Positions 36,932-47,500 of a DNA stretch of 64,000 nucleotides are shown here, piece after piece; the first letter of the stretch is position 1, and the number at the start of each line of letters is the position of its first letter. The position numbers and the translations under genes were made by a program. The notes below the pieces were generated by a model. It had not been told where the DNA came from, searched no databases, and worked only from the letters and a program-made list of their open reading frames with translations. The stretch is from Hyalella azteca (Eukaryota; Arthropoda; Malacostraca; Amphipoda; Hyalellidae). The DNA is taken from positions 62,001 to 126,000 of the forward strand of contig NW_025936095.1 of NCBI RefSeq assembly GCF_000764305.2. The letters are read 5' to 3'.

Positions 36932-38512
36932 TTAAATGAGACAAAATACAATCAAAATAACGGGCACGGCCACCACGTTTGCGCTGTTAATGAAGGATTC
37001 GCACAACCAAGTCGCGATATTTACATTTATTTTTGAGACTGGCAATGCGCTTTGAAAACAGAAATCCTGCAGTGAAGAACTCGTGGTTCCGATATCAAGT
37101 AGTTCTTGATGCACCAGATAAGGTGAACACGAGGAATATGGCTCTACTATATAGTTGCGTGAATTGTTAATTTCTGAACATGCAGGATTTCGGGTGAGGC
37201 AGATTGACATTGGATTTTTCGGTTCAGTGGAAATCTCAGAACTGTTAATTTTTAAAACAATGCTCGTTTTGCAACTCTGCTTCAAACCAGCATCTTGACC
37301 GTCCACATCTTTGATGAAAATCGGAACGTAAGGGTTAGAAAAGCCACATTGAAAATCGTTACCTCGCACAATGTCTCCAGAATTTTCATCTGTTCTTCCA
37401 TCATCTACGGCTAACTCTGGAACAGCTTGCGACGAAACCTGATTTTCAGTTACCACAGACAGAGACTCCACTTCTTTCTTGTTCTGGCTCGCAGTTTCAT
37501 AGGAATCAAGTTGGCACAGAACGTCGACTGAGGCAGGCGACTTGAAGTCGCAGCAAGTAACTCGTTTTTCAGGTAATCTAACAACCGAAATAGGATCATG
37601 ACGACAAACATTGGTGGGTGATGCCGAAAATATGTCTTTACTTTGATGATCTCGAGCAGCGACATTATAAAAACCGCGCTCATCATGTTCGACCGGTCTA
37701 ATATAGCAAGTCAAAGCAGAGGAAACCTGACTATTGGATTCTGGAACACAATTGACGTGGGGACAAGAGAATTCAGCAGAATTGAAAGGTTTAGCAGCGC
37801 AGAGCCTCACTACTTCGTTTCTGACATGGCATGTGGAACTCGAAACAGACAAGTCCTCAGAGAGACTTGACGTTACTGTGGATTTAGCAGCGCAATGGAT
37901 GGCTTGGTTGCCTTCAGCATGGCCGGTAGAATGAGACTCCAATTCTGATGGCTGTTTAGTCTGGTTGGCAGTCAACAGGAGCCGCATATCAGCTGCCTGA
38001 TCTTCAACACCCACCAAATTCTCTTCTTCTGCATCCTTTCCAAACTCATTTACTTTGCATGTGTCTGACACATCACTGGAAGAATTACCAACACAAACAC
38101 GACGCTCAGTCTTTGAGCTGGCACCAAGAACGTCACGCAAAGAAGATGCGCTTCTTTCATTTTGAGCTACAGTTAGGGTGGTGATCATATCAGGGCTCGA
38201 TTTCTTAACCGTTAAACGATTCTTCTTAGACTTACCAATTACAGCCTTTGCACTGATATCAGAATATAATTCATCTACTTCTATTCCGGGACCTTTTCTA
38301 GAAATAATATATTTCGGTTTCCTATTCGAGAATTTTTCCACTGTGTTGTCATCCATTAATGGCTTACTTTCCAATTTCAAGCTTTCACCCTCTTTATACA
38401 AGCTACTATTCTTACTATGAGATCTCGTGTTTGACTCCATTTTGTTGCTAGTTTCTGAAGCATTCAAAGTATATGCATCAGTAACGGCTCGAGCATCACC
38501 CACCGCGCTATC
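36932..38512 (-). CDS. Long open frame in frame with, and directly after, the TFAM stop
   Basis: The frame of the last TFAM exon stays open for about 526 codons after its TAG and ends at TAA (36932-36934). If translated separately, the first ATG is at 38438-38440 in a strong context (A at -3, G at +4) and gives 502 residues. The composition is Ser/Glu/Lys/Asn-rich and looks disordered, with scattered Cys. The very end is strongly hydrophobic (VVAVPVILIVFCLI then stop), as in tail-anchored membrane proteins or a GPI signal. I recognise no domain. A chance open frame of this length is very unlikely in AT-rich DNA. It may be a readthrough extension of TFAM, a second cistron, or the large last exon of another transcript. 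Confidence 0.55.
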   Translation of the reverse strand, partial: DSAVGDARAVTDAYTLNASETSNKMESNTRSHSKNSSLYKEGESLKLESKPLMDDNTVEKFSNRKPKYIISRKGPGIEVDELYSDISAKAVIGKSKKNRLTVKKSSPDMITTLTVAQNERSASSLRDVLGASSKTERRVCVGNSSSDVSDTCKVNEFGKDAEEENLVGVEDQAADMRLLLTANQTKQPSELESHSTGHAEGNQAIHCAAKSTVTSSLSEDLSVSSSTCHVRNEVVRLCAAKPFNSAEFSCPHVNCVPESNSQVSSALTCYIRPVEHDERGFYNVAARDHQSKDIFSASPTNVCRHDPISVVRLPEKRVTCCDFKSPASVDVLCQLDSYETASQNKKEVESLSVVTENQVSSQAVPELAVDDGRTDENSGDIVRGNDFQCGFSNPYVPIFIKDVDGQDAGLKQSCKTSIVLKINSSEISTEPKNPMSICLTRNPACSEINNSRNYIVEPYSSCSPYLVHQELLDIGTTSSSLQDFCFQSALPVSKINVNIATWLCESFINSANVVAVPVILIVFCLI

Positions 38513-38618
38513 CTATTTTTTGGCTGCCTTGTAGTTCAATTCTTTCTTGGGGTCATTCTTGAGGACGGACGCCAGGGTGCTTTTACGGACCAAATCATTT
38601 CGGCCCTCCTTGATCATT
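38513..38618 (-). CDS. TFAM: TFAM, last coding exon
   Basis: Acceptor CCCGCAG precedes 38618. The entry phase (one base completing a Lys) fits the previous exon. The exon encodes MIKEGRNDLVRKSTLASVLK and a lysine-rich end (KKELNYKAAKK) before TAG at 38513-38515. This corresponds to the basic C-terminal tail of TFAM after HMG box B, which is known to aid mtDNA binding and transcription activation. The codon after the stop starts with G. The same frame continues open far downstream, described separately. Confidence 0.85.
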
Positions 38619-38848
38619 CTGCGGGAATGGAAATGGTAACATACATTCCTAAGTAAAATCAATGTTGAGAAGTATAAGTCAAGGCAAAAAAGTTTAAATA
38701 AATAGCCCAACAGAGAGAACAGATCTTATAGACGCCAGAGAAAAAAATTTGCAAAAGATACACTGGATTTATATACATTACATAATTGCCTCAGTTTCAT
38801 ATTCCCGGAAACCTACAGGTTTTCCCAGATCTTACATGATAAGTTCCG

Positions 38849-38876
38849 TAGTAGTAATAGTAGTAGTAGTAGTATA
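38849..38876. repeat. (AGT)n microsatellite
   Basis: A short run of AGT/AAT triplets inside a TFAM intron. Confidence 0.7.
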
Positions 38877-39174
38877 TAATGGTTTGCTAGCGCTTCAGCT
38901 ATCAAGCTATTTCGCACCTTAGTTCAAAAGATAACATCGCCAGCAAGGCGGCAGGTCTCAATTATTCAAAATCTCAAATTAATCATCACATACAAGGGGC
39001 GGAAGGTCTCAATTGTCCAGCTCGCTGAAGCTGGCTGGAAAGAAATAGCGTTAGCATCTCAAAGAGACGAAGTGCCAATGAGGGACAGGTGAAAAGCAAC
39101 AGAAAGACACTCGAACAAGAGGTCGCTTACACGGGATGTCGGCCGCCCGCACGAGAGAGACAGAGAAGGGAAAT

Positions 39175-39325
39175 GTAAGGAATCTTACCTACATAATAAG
39201 TTAATGTAAGGAATCCTACCTACATAATAACTTAATGTAAGGAATCCTACCTAAATAATAACTTGATGAAAGAAATCCTACCTACATTATAACTTAATAT
39301 ATGGTATCCTACCTAATAATAACTT
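39175..39325. repeat. 31-bp minisatellite, about five copies
   Basis: The unit TAAGGAATCCTACCTACATA + ATAACTTAATG recurs with period about 31, decaying towards the 3' side. It lies in the last TFAM intron. Confidence 0.85.
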
Positions 39326-39513
39326 AACCCCACAACTGATACCTGCAGTCAGACACCGCGAGCTCAGCAGTGGGGCGCTCAGGAACAATCCCCCTAGGAG
39401 CGTTCTTACTTGATAAATTAAAGTGTAATCATATCTATGAGTTATCAAACAATTATCTAAACAGAGAAACAATAAATTATCAAAATGATTAACCTTAAAA
39501 GGTGACGACTTAC

Positions 39514-39638
39514 TTCGTCTCCCACTTTTGAAGGTCCCGATTGTAGTCGTCCCTGAGCTTCGATGCCCTCAGTCTGTACTGCTCCTGGCCTTCGACTCCC
39601 AATGCCTTCCACTCGCGACTCTTCTTTGATATAAATTC
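39514..39638 (-). CDS. TFAM: TFAM, HMG box B second half
   Basis: The exon is bounded by TTTTCTCAG before 39638 and GTAAGT after 39514 (minus strand). It enters in phase 0 and leaves with two bases. It encodes FISKKSREWKALGVEGQEQY followed by RLRASKLRDDYNRDLQKWET, the helices 2-3 part of the second HMG box with its W...Y...A...Y core. This matches TFAM box B rather than nuclear HMGB proteins because of the spacing to the basic tail. Confidence 0.9.
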
Positions 39639-39940
39639 CTGAGAAAATTATACTTCTCAGGACACACACAATGCAATTCTACAACAATGAGGCAAAAAAA
39701 AAACAGCAAATCAAAGAATAACAGCACTATAGTAATAAAAAAAATATGAAAAATCATCAAAATGAATGTCATTTAGTACAGGAGCACATTATTAATTAGA
39801 AATTGAATCAAAAATAACAAGATCATGTGAGAGTACAATGGGCCATTTCAAACGTGTTTTTTTTATAAGAACACCAACATAGGTACCGTAAGTTTTAACA
39901 AGTGGTTGCCTGAGGAACTACTTAATGGCAAGGTACTAAC

Positions 39941-40160
39941 TTGGTTTAATGTTTCTCCCTGTTGCGAAACTTCATTGAGGTACAAAAAGAATGAGTTCAA
40001 TGGAACCTTAGGCTTTCCAAAGACAAAAGAGTCTTCCTTTTGTGTGAGTTTTTTCTTCTTGATCTCCAATTCGATCTGCTGCTCAAGTTTTCTCCGTTGT
40101 TTCAGAAGCTTTATTTGTGCTAGCTGCTCCTTGCCAATACTCTTTTGGTAGCTTTCCTTA
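39941..40160 (-). CDS. TFAM: TFAM, inter-box linker and HMG box B first half
   Basis: Acceptor ATTGACAG before 40160 and donor GTTAGT after 39941. The exon encodes the end of box A (DKESYQKSIG), a long basic helical linker rich in Lys/Gln/Glu (about residues LLKQRRKLEQQIELEIKKKK) and the start of box B (FGKPKVPLNSFFLYLNEVSQ). A charged linker between two boxes is diagnostic for TFAM, where it wraps DNA and helps impose the U-turn. Confidence 0.9.
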
Positions 40161-40524
40161 CTGTCAATAAAAATGCTACTCATGTCACCAATGAAATGCA
40201 TTACAATAAAGGGTGCCAATACAAACTATATAATTGGCTCAATAGAAAATTCCAATGGTATGAAATCAAATTGATCATGATTGAGTATGAATTTTTCCAG
40301 AATGGTTTTAAAATTAACATGGGTAACTCAGGACATTAGAAACCCAGCTAATATAATCTAAATACAAAACATGTAAGTTAATGAAACTTAGCTCTTAACC
40401 ATGCATAATAAATATACCTACATGTTCTGCTGTGTGTTTTAGATCAACAATAAATGCTTCATAGTATTGAGATCTAACTGAAAAAAAAAAGCAAGTAGAA
40501 ATGAAGTAGGTATGGTATACTTAC

Positions 40525-40627
40525 TCAGCCAAATACTTAGCCTTCTCTTCATCATAACGCTTGAGATACTTATTCTTTTCACCAAGAGGTAAACTTTCCC
40601 ATTTCTTTGACAACTCAAGGCTCCGTT
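40525..40627 (-). CDS. TFAM: TFAM, HMG box A second half
   Basis: Acceptor TTTTTCAG before 40627 and donor GTAAGT after 40525. It enters by completing the Glu codon split after LGKS-type sequence and leaves with two bases. It encodes RSLELSKKWESLPLGEKNKY LKRYDEEKAKYLAE, that is helices 2 and 3 of box A with the conserved W, K..Y and A..Y positions. Confidence 0.9.
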
Positions 40628-41625
40628 CTGAAAAACATGGAGATTATGTGATTTTTTATATTAAATAGGTATCAATGGTGGACTCTTGGAGCATAATATA
40701 AAATAAGATATTTCACACCCTAAAGGAAGCCAACCATAATACATGTATGCATATACCTATATAGGTAGATTAGTATAGGTTGAAAACATTTGTTCCTTTA
40801 AAGTTTCATTGACTATCAGAGAATTTGTTGTATCAACAACTTTCTTATGTTTTTTCAATATATTGAACAATGTTTTTACGTCTGCACAGGTAAATCGAAA
40901 ATCAGGGTATAATGTATAGGTATATAGTGAACTACCCAGTATAGTGTATATATGTATAGGTAAATATTATATTTTCTATGAAATAGGCTCTCAATCTTTT
41001 TGTTTCCAGGTTCATCTTAGAAGGTTTTGCATCTTCCTACCAAAATTAACACAGTAAAATAGTGAAATTCTGCCAATTTATTAGTCTTTGCAAAATCATA
41101 ATGTCAAATAAATTAAAAATACCTGATTATGTAATCATTCCAAGTAATATCAATAGAAGCAAAATAACTCATAGTAGAAGAAGTGAACAAAATATGAAGT
41201 TCACGACTCTGAGGACTCTCAAATAAACAGTAATGAACCACAGGATAATAGGAGGATGGTGTCATCATACTAGTCATGTAGGTAGGTACCTAAGCCAAGG
41301 AAATGGATTTGAACCATTCTATAGGAATAAAATAGTGTATCACAATTAATTTAATCATGCACACATTGGTACTATGTTGTGGGTTTGACCAAATCGCAAA
41401 ATTTCACTGCTGAAAAATATTGATGGAATAATATAGTAAAATCCTTCCTCTATAATTTCAGTGAAAGTTGCACCTAACTATTAATAATACTTATTATTTT
41501 ATTATCAAACACCTGCATAGGCACAAATAAACTTACACTAGGTAGGATTGTACCATGGCAAAAGAATGCTGTCTGACTAGGGTTGAAGGAAATCTTAGCA
41601 AGATGCAAGTTAAGTGTTGTACCTA

Positions 41626-42445
41626 CAGTGGGGGGAAATAAATATTCGTACACTTGAAAAATCGTATTTTAATGTATGTAAGTACACAAACTGAACAGGA
41701 AAAGTGATTTAAATTATGTATAGAGACGCATAGTATTCAAAAATACTATCAAAAGAAATTAAATCTCAATGCAACAAAAAACAATGCAACACGTTCACTT
41801 TTCGGGGTGAAAAAAGTATTTGTACAAAACAATAAATCCGCATTATTTTAATTTAATACTTGGCTGAATACCCTTTATTCAGCTCAACAGATACCAATCT
41901 ATTTCTATACGTCTCGACCAATGATTTGCAGATGCTGACTGGTATTTTATACCATTCTTCTTGGCACACCACCTAAAGATTCTCAATGTTTGTTGGGACC
42001 TTTTCTTAATTTGAATCTTCAAATACCGCCACAAATTTTCAATCGGATTTAAGTCCGGCGACTGGCTTGGCCATTCCATAACGTGTACCGTAAACTGGGG
42101 TAACTTAGACTCCCGGGGTAACTTAGACCACTTTTCGTTTTTTTAACAAAAACCCCCAAAACTCAAAAACTATTCGACATAGAAAAATTCTGTCAATGGG
42201 CATTAAAGGCCTAATACTGAGGCTACGTAACACAATAGAAAGATTTAAAAAGTTTGCATATCTAATAGGTTAAAAAATTAAAAATGTGACCCATGAAAAA
42301 AAGCTATTNTTTAATTTCTATTGATGTTATTTTTGAATACAATGCGCCTCTATACATAATATAAATCACTTCTCCTGTTCAGTTTGTGTACTTACATACA
42401 TTAAAATACGATTTTAAGTGTACAAATATTTATTTCCCCCCACTG
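41626..42445 (-). mobile_element. Internally deleted Tc1-type DNA transposon in a TFAM intron
   Basis: The element is flanked by TA on both sides (41624-41625 and 42446-42447) and starts and ends with the same inverted sequence, CAGTGGGGGGAAATAAATAT. The inverted repeats are about 120 bp long and nearly identical. The minus strand carries a transposase C-terminal fragment at 41879-42079 with the [19 protein letters not shown] motif, which includes the final acidic residue of the DDE catalytic triad in Tc1 transposases. Most of the gene is missing, so it is non-autonomous. It ends only 39 bp from TFAM exon 42,485-42,639. Confidence 0.9.
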
Positions 42446-42484
42446 TACCTATATGAAGAACATACAAGTTAGTTGTTCACTAAC

Positions 42485-42639
42485 CTCCTAATGATTTTCC
42501 AGTTAGCAAGTCCTTCCTTACTGCAGCTGAAAAATTTATAAAAGGACTAATTGGTCTCTTTGGAGGTTCAGGCAGACCAAGCTCTTCAAAAACGGTGGTG
42601 CTCTTGTGAGATGAAGAGTACACTGGTCCTGTGCTGATA
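42485..42639 (-). CDS. TFAM: TFAM, pre-box segment and HMG box A first half
   Basis: TFAM is the HMG-box protein that coats and bends mitochondrial DNA and activates its transcription. This exon starts after TATTTTCAG (entry with one base, the third of a codon) and ends at ATTAGGAG|GTTAGT (exit with one base). It encodes a Ser/Thr-rich lead-in, then GLPEPPKRPISPFINFSAAV and RKDLLTGKSLG, the typical start of box A (PKRP-x-S-x-F). The five firm exons are phase-consistent and give about 235 residues, short of the usual 240-260 only by the N-terminal mitochondrial targeting sequence. A candidate for that exon is at 49,109-49,167. Confidence 0.85.
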
Positions 42640-43093
42640 CTGAAAATATCAACAAACTGAGTCTCAAATAATATTTTGACAGGAAATAAACTCTCCAAGT
42701 CTCAAATAGCATGAATAAAGAATATGAGCCAGGCTCCAGCAAGAGAAAAAAAATATAAAAATATATATATTTCAAGATACTTGGAGGTAAATTTCTATGG
42801 AACTAACCGATTCACACAATCTTGTTGACAAATTTCATACTAACAAAAAAAAGTCCCAATATAGAATAAGTTATTAATGCCAACATAGTCCAAACATTGG
42901 TGCTATAATCTTGATTGATGATTGGTGATCTTCAAATTTTTCCAAATTGTTCATAATATAGTTAATTTTTGCTACTAGATTTAATTAAATTAGTCTCACA
43001 AGTGGCAATTGTGGACAAGAGAGTCGTTGTATTCTTCAATCATACAATGAACCTAGTGAGAAAAACATCTACCGGTACTCTCTGAAACGCAAC

Positions 43094-43225
43094 TGGATTT
43101 TTAGCGCATTTTCTCATTTATGGAAAAAATGCACTATTGTGCTCGCCATGTCTGTCCAACCGTCCATCAGTCTGTCTGTCTGTCCGTCCCTGACCTCAAG
43201 TTTTCGTTGATGAGAAAATGCGCTC
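43094..43225. repeat. Small fold-back around a CTGT microsatellite
   Basis: GCGCATTTTCTCATT at about 43096 has an inverted partner, GATGAGAAAATGCGC, near 43208-43222. Between them is a CTGTCTGTCTGTCCGTCC run. It may be a small MITE remnant. Confidence 0.45.
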
Positions 43226-43622
43226 TCTGTAGTCTGTCACTCACTGCAGTGAGTACTGAGTTATATTTTTTTAGTCCTGTGCACCAGTTAGTCCAAATCT
43301 CTAGCAGTCTAGCTTTACCTTAGAAACAGCAACAAGAACATTTGTCTTTACTCTAGAGGCTTAAGGCATATCAACACCTGTTAATATATTGTTTATGTTT
43401 TAGTTGATGGATGAATGCTGTTATAATGCAGTCTAATGTGACCACAGTCCACAAGTACTGGAGTCCAACACTATGCAATCACAGAAAAAACATTTTGTGT
43501 TTATGCAGGATATTTTGGTGGGAGCATGGTATGGTGGCACAGAATTGAAAAAGATGAAAATTTTGTGAAATGACAAATAGGTATGTTAAGTGCAATTAGT
43601 TCAATCACTCAAAAATACATTA

Positions 43623-44485
43623 CAGCAATCCCTTGATTAACGCGGTTAATAAATCCCCGAGTTTTACCGTGGTAAGCAAAACCACGCTAATCAAACTCAA
43701 GAATATATGGGAATAATTATAATGAATCCTCAAAAATAGCAAAGTTACATAATATTTTTTTTTCCACTAAAATTCATCATATTTTTTTCTAGATAATAGG
43801 GGAAATAAATAAAAGAAATGTGAATGAATTAACGTATTGTTTCCCGTGTGTATTGTTGACTTGGGAAACCCTAGGTCTTCACCGATCTTTGTTTTCATTT
43901 CACCATTATCAAAACGCTTAATTATTTCAAGCTTAGTCTCTAAAGTGATATTTTTACATTTAAGCGTTCCCTTTTTGTCCATAATTATGACGGTAATTTA
44001 TCAAGGAAAATTATGTAGTTTGATAAAAATGAGCAGTAGATATGGCAGCAATCTTGACCAGTTGAAGGCTAACGAGTAACTAGAGCACCGGCATGGCGCA
44101 CTTACCAGCGAACATTGCCTTACTTGACCATTCGAGTTATGAACGAGACAAGGCGCAGTTAAACCGACTCTGTAGTCAGCATGAGTGCCTACGGAACGGG
44201 ACCTTATTTAAAGAATTATTGGCTGAAATTCATAAAGTAACAACATTTGGTGAATTTTTCCAAAAGTCGTAACAAAAGTAACAACATAAGATCTAATAAG
44301 CAAAAAGTAACACTTTTGCTACGAATGTAAAACCTCTGGCTAGAGGCGGGAAAATGATGTGTTGTGAAAAAAAAAGTTGCGCTGATCAAAACTGGCACCG
44401 CGTAGATTAAGGGTAGGTCGCAAATTTTTTTTCCGCATTAATCAAAACCGCGGTATTCAAAACCATGCTAATCAAGGGATTGCTG
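43623..44485 (-). mobile_element. Pogo/Tigger-type DNA transposon remnant
   Basis: TA-flanked (43621-43622 and 44486-44487), with inverted ends CAGCAATCCCTTGATTA and its complement. The ends extend imperfectly with GCGGTT/AACCGC words. A minus-strand frame at 43767-43982 reads TLETKLEIIKRFDNGEMKTK and LGFPKSTI, the CENP-B/pogo N-terminal helix-turn-helix. The catalytic part is absent. The surrounding sequence is AT-rich, and the element lies upstream of TFAM exon 42,485-42,639, inside the proposed first TFAM intron. Confidence 0.85.
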
Positions 44486-44574
44486 TACATTAGAACTGTA
44501 AGATTTCATAGCAACTGAAATCTAACAATATTAGAGCTGAGAGATTTCATAAAAAAGTATAAGTTTTCCCAACT

Positions 44575-44700
44575 AGCAATGAAAAAAGGAAACTTGCAAT
44601 TAGTTTAGGGTTACAAAAGATTTTTTCATGACAAAACTATCTGCAAACTTGCAATTGGTTTAAGGTTTCAAAAGATTTTTTCATAACAAAAACTATCTAA
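44575..44700. repeat. About 67-bp tandem duplication
   Basis: AAACTTGCAATTRGTTTARG, then AAAAGATTTTTTCAT and ACAAAACTATCT, occurs twice, at about 44590 and 44646. Confidence 0.8.
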
Positions 44701-44820
44701 TTCAGTAATAGTTTGCAAAACTGCAGGATTGGGCTGCAAGATTCCAAATCATAAGTAGAAAATTTTCATCTAAAATTTGTTCAGCCTTATGACTAACATA
44801 TTTTCATGTTAGTTCTAATG

Positions 44821-45475
44821 CAGTGGTTCTTAACCTGGGTTTGATTGAACCCCAGGGGCCAGGGTGCAGAAAGTGAGTGAATATCACAAGATCTTTGGCG
44901 ATGCATCAGCAGCAAAATTTACGCCTTCAGAAGATCTTGCTGAACCATTTGAATTGAAATTATTGCATTTCAGATATTCGCCAGTCTTTGGCCAACTATT
45001 CAGAACATAGTTGAAAATCTGAAAGACCGCAAACGCACGCAGTAAGGTTTCCGGTACCGGTACGTTGGATGGATCAGGATGTAGTGAAGCTAGTCCAGAA
45101 ATCAGTTGCAATGAGTGTAAGTGATGCAGTGCATGGAGAGTAAGGGATACGTATACTATCGAAGTTGTTAGCAGCATTTTCTTATTAAAAATTACTCGGC
45201 GACTCATCTTGAAAAAGGCTGATGACATTTTGGGCTGGAAACCATATCTTGGCAATGCAGCTTGCAAACTCTGCACCCTGGCTTATTGCTAAGAAAGCCC
45301 TGGATATTGATCTTCTCATACCATTTGTTACAACCTATCTTTGTGAGCAGTCTTTTTTGATGATGGTAAACATCAAAACAGAGAAAAGAAACAAACTTTG
45401 TTTCAAAAATGATACGAGAGTAGCACTTACAAAGGTGAAGCTGTGCATTCCTGAAATTGTCAAACTGAGGTAACA
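44821..45475 (+). mobile_element. hAT-type transposase remnant (SCAND3/ZBED5-like)
   Basis: The left end CAGTGGTTCTTAACCTGGG matches the usual start of Charlie/Tip100-type hAT elements. A plus-strand frame at 45222-45473 ends with LLIPFVTTYLCEQSFLMMVN IKTEKRN and TRVALTKVKLCIPEI, the C-terminal hAT dimerisation region found in SCAND3/ZBED5-like proteins. The rest of the transposase is missing and I found no clear right terminal repeat. The sequence between the left end and the frame does not read as transposase, so it is internally deleted or rearranged. Confidence 0.75.
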
Positions 45476-45745
45476 ACAAAAGTCACATTGATTTGCAACA
45501 AATATTCATTTTATTTTAGTTCATGTGCAAAATTTATGTACTGTAGGCTTTTTTCTTTCAACAAAGTAATTTTGCACAGAAATGATGCATGGTTAAGTTT
45601 ATGCAGTTATACAGTAGTCAGTATACACCGTACTGGTAGTTATAGAGCATAGACATACGTTTTGAATAAAAAAAAAAAAACACTTTATTTTCCCCCTACA
45701 AAGTGTTCAATGAAATTAAAAATGCATGTATGATTGTATCATGTA

Positions 45746-47500
45746 TAGTCAGATGGGGTAAGACAGGACCGAAATCACTAACAAGCATGTAGCATCTATA
45801 CCATCAATAAATAAAAAACCCTAAACCTATCACAAGGTGTAGTTATGCAATGGGCTTCTAAGCTACAACTCAGACTTTCTGCATACAACATAGTTTTCTG
45901 TACAGATTAAAAAAAGTGAGCTGGTCCCATCTTACCCCACTGGGGTAAGATGGGACCGGGCATGGGGTAAGACAGGACCAACAGGTAATTCTTGTGTTAC
46001 AAGGTTTTTAATAAAAGTACAAACCTGATATTCAATATTATCAATCTAGAAACACATTATTTGATTACACAACCACTTGTTACTGTTTTGTGTTGCAGGA
46101 TGTCAACTCTATTGATATTTATCAGTCACATTGGAGTTTTTGTCACGAGANACTGTACTGAAGGATTGCCTTTAGAAACACAATGTGATATATGCATGTA
46201 ATTTTTATTTTATGTTCAAATTTTGCATGTGCACCCACTATTGTACTAGAAACTGTGTAGAATTGTTCCAATGCTGCAACTTTTCTGATTTTCCCACCAT
46301 AGTCCAATATAGATTGGGAAAGTTCAACAAATGAATGGCACCACGGATTCCCAACAAGACCAGCGTTGTACGACGTAGTGGCGGCAAAGAGTAGAGTTGC
46401 ACCACCGAAACGAAGCAGGGACGCTTACCAAACACATTCAAAACAACTATCTCATATTCCTTATCATGACAGTAATATTACACAGCATGTTTGAAAGGCA
46501 ACCGTATGGTACACCTAGTCATTAAAGGGTTAAGCATAGTAATAGTAGGTTGGCTTTGATTCATTGTAGAGCACTGCTAAATGCTACATGTATATTCCAT
46601 TCGTGTCATTGTCTGAAAATTTATCAAATTGATAATAAAACCAATGGATAATAACTTAAGTGTCGGACATCATGTATTTTCTTGCTAACTGCATTTGTGG
46701 TGCACTTCTCCGAATATACCAGTACCTAGCCTATGCTCTCTCACAAAGTTGTGATATTAATTATTTTTATTTTTCACGCAATGATTTTTCCCCCAACCAC
46801 TCTTACACATAGTTCTGCAGCTCACTAATGGGAAGAGACATCCCTATTTACTCCATCCCCTTGATACAATTTTCAATAGTAAGCTAAATTTCTCTAATTA
46901 AAAAAGCTAACTAGTTAGAATGGTTATTTTGAGCAAAAGATATAAATTTTGACCAAAATACTCCAGGTTTACTTATGCACAATAATATATTCATTTAAAA
47001 GCTACTTTGGATAAACTATGGGGTAAGAGATCGAGGACCATTTGTGGGGTAAGATAGGACCACTTGTGGGGTAAAACAGGATCATGTAGTGGTCCCGTCT
47101 TACCCCATGTCCGGTCCTTTTTTACCCCATTTTAGAATAGATGTCAGGCAGTGATGGTAGCAGGTAGGAATGCCTAGTATGTCTCAAAAGTTGCTTATTA
47201 CTTGAGGTTACCTGCCTACATCCACAAACCTGGCCAAAAATTTTTTTTTAATCAGACAGAGCTTATTTCCCAAATAGGGTTAACTATTTTGTGACCCTTC
47301 TTTACATAGGTTTTCTTTAAAAATTAACCAAAAATTCATTATTTGCAGAACAGGGTTGAAACAAACACTGAAATGACTGACAATGATTGCTCTAACATAT
47401 TCTTTCATCAAATTAAATTCAGTGCAGTCAGAATGCACGCCATGGGCCGGTCCTTTCTTACCCCATGAAGGCTGCGATCCTGTCTTACCCCATTTGACTA
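45746..47500. mobile_element. Non-autonomous inverted-repeat element with GGGGTAAGA motifs
   Basis: Flanked by TA on both sides. The ends are TAGTCARATGGGGTAAGACA and its inverted copy. Inside, the word TGGGGTAAGA(C/T)(A/G)GGACC occurs many times in both orientations, clustered near 45,930-45,985 (a head-to-head pair) and 47,025-47,140. There is no convincing transposase frame. The size is about 1.75 kb. The TA target and subterminal repeats point to a Tc1/mariner/pogo-superfamily relative. Confidence 0.75.

Noticed and set aside
37643..38420. Plus-strand frames opposite the TFAM-linked ORF
   Set aside because: Shorter and fragmented. The minus-strand frame is continuous over 526 codons.
46238..46441. 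Possible TFAM 5' exon (MNVFGKRPC...)
   Set aside because: The donor in it leaves the wrong phase for exon 42,485-42,639, and it lies inside the GGGGTAAGA element.
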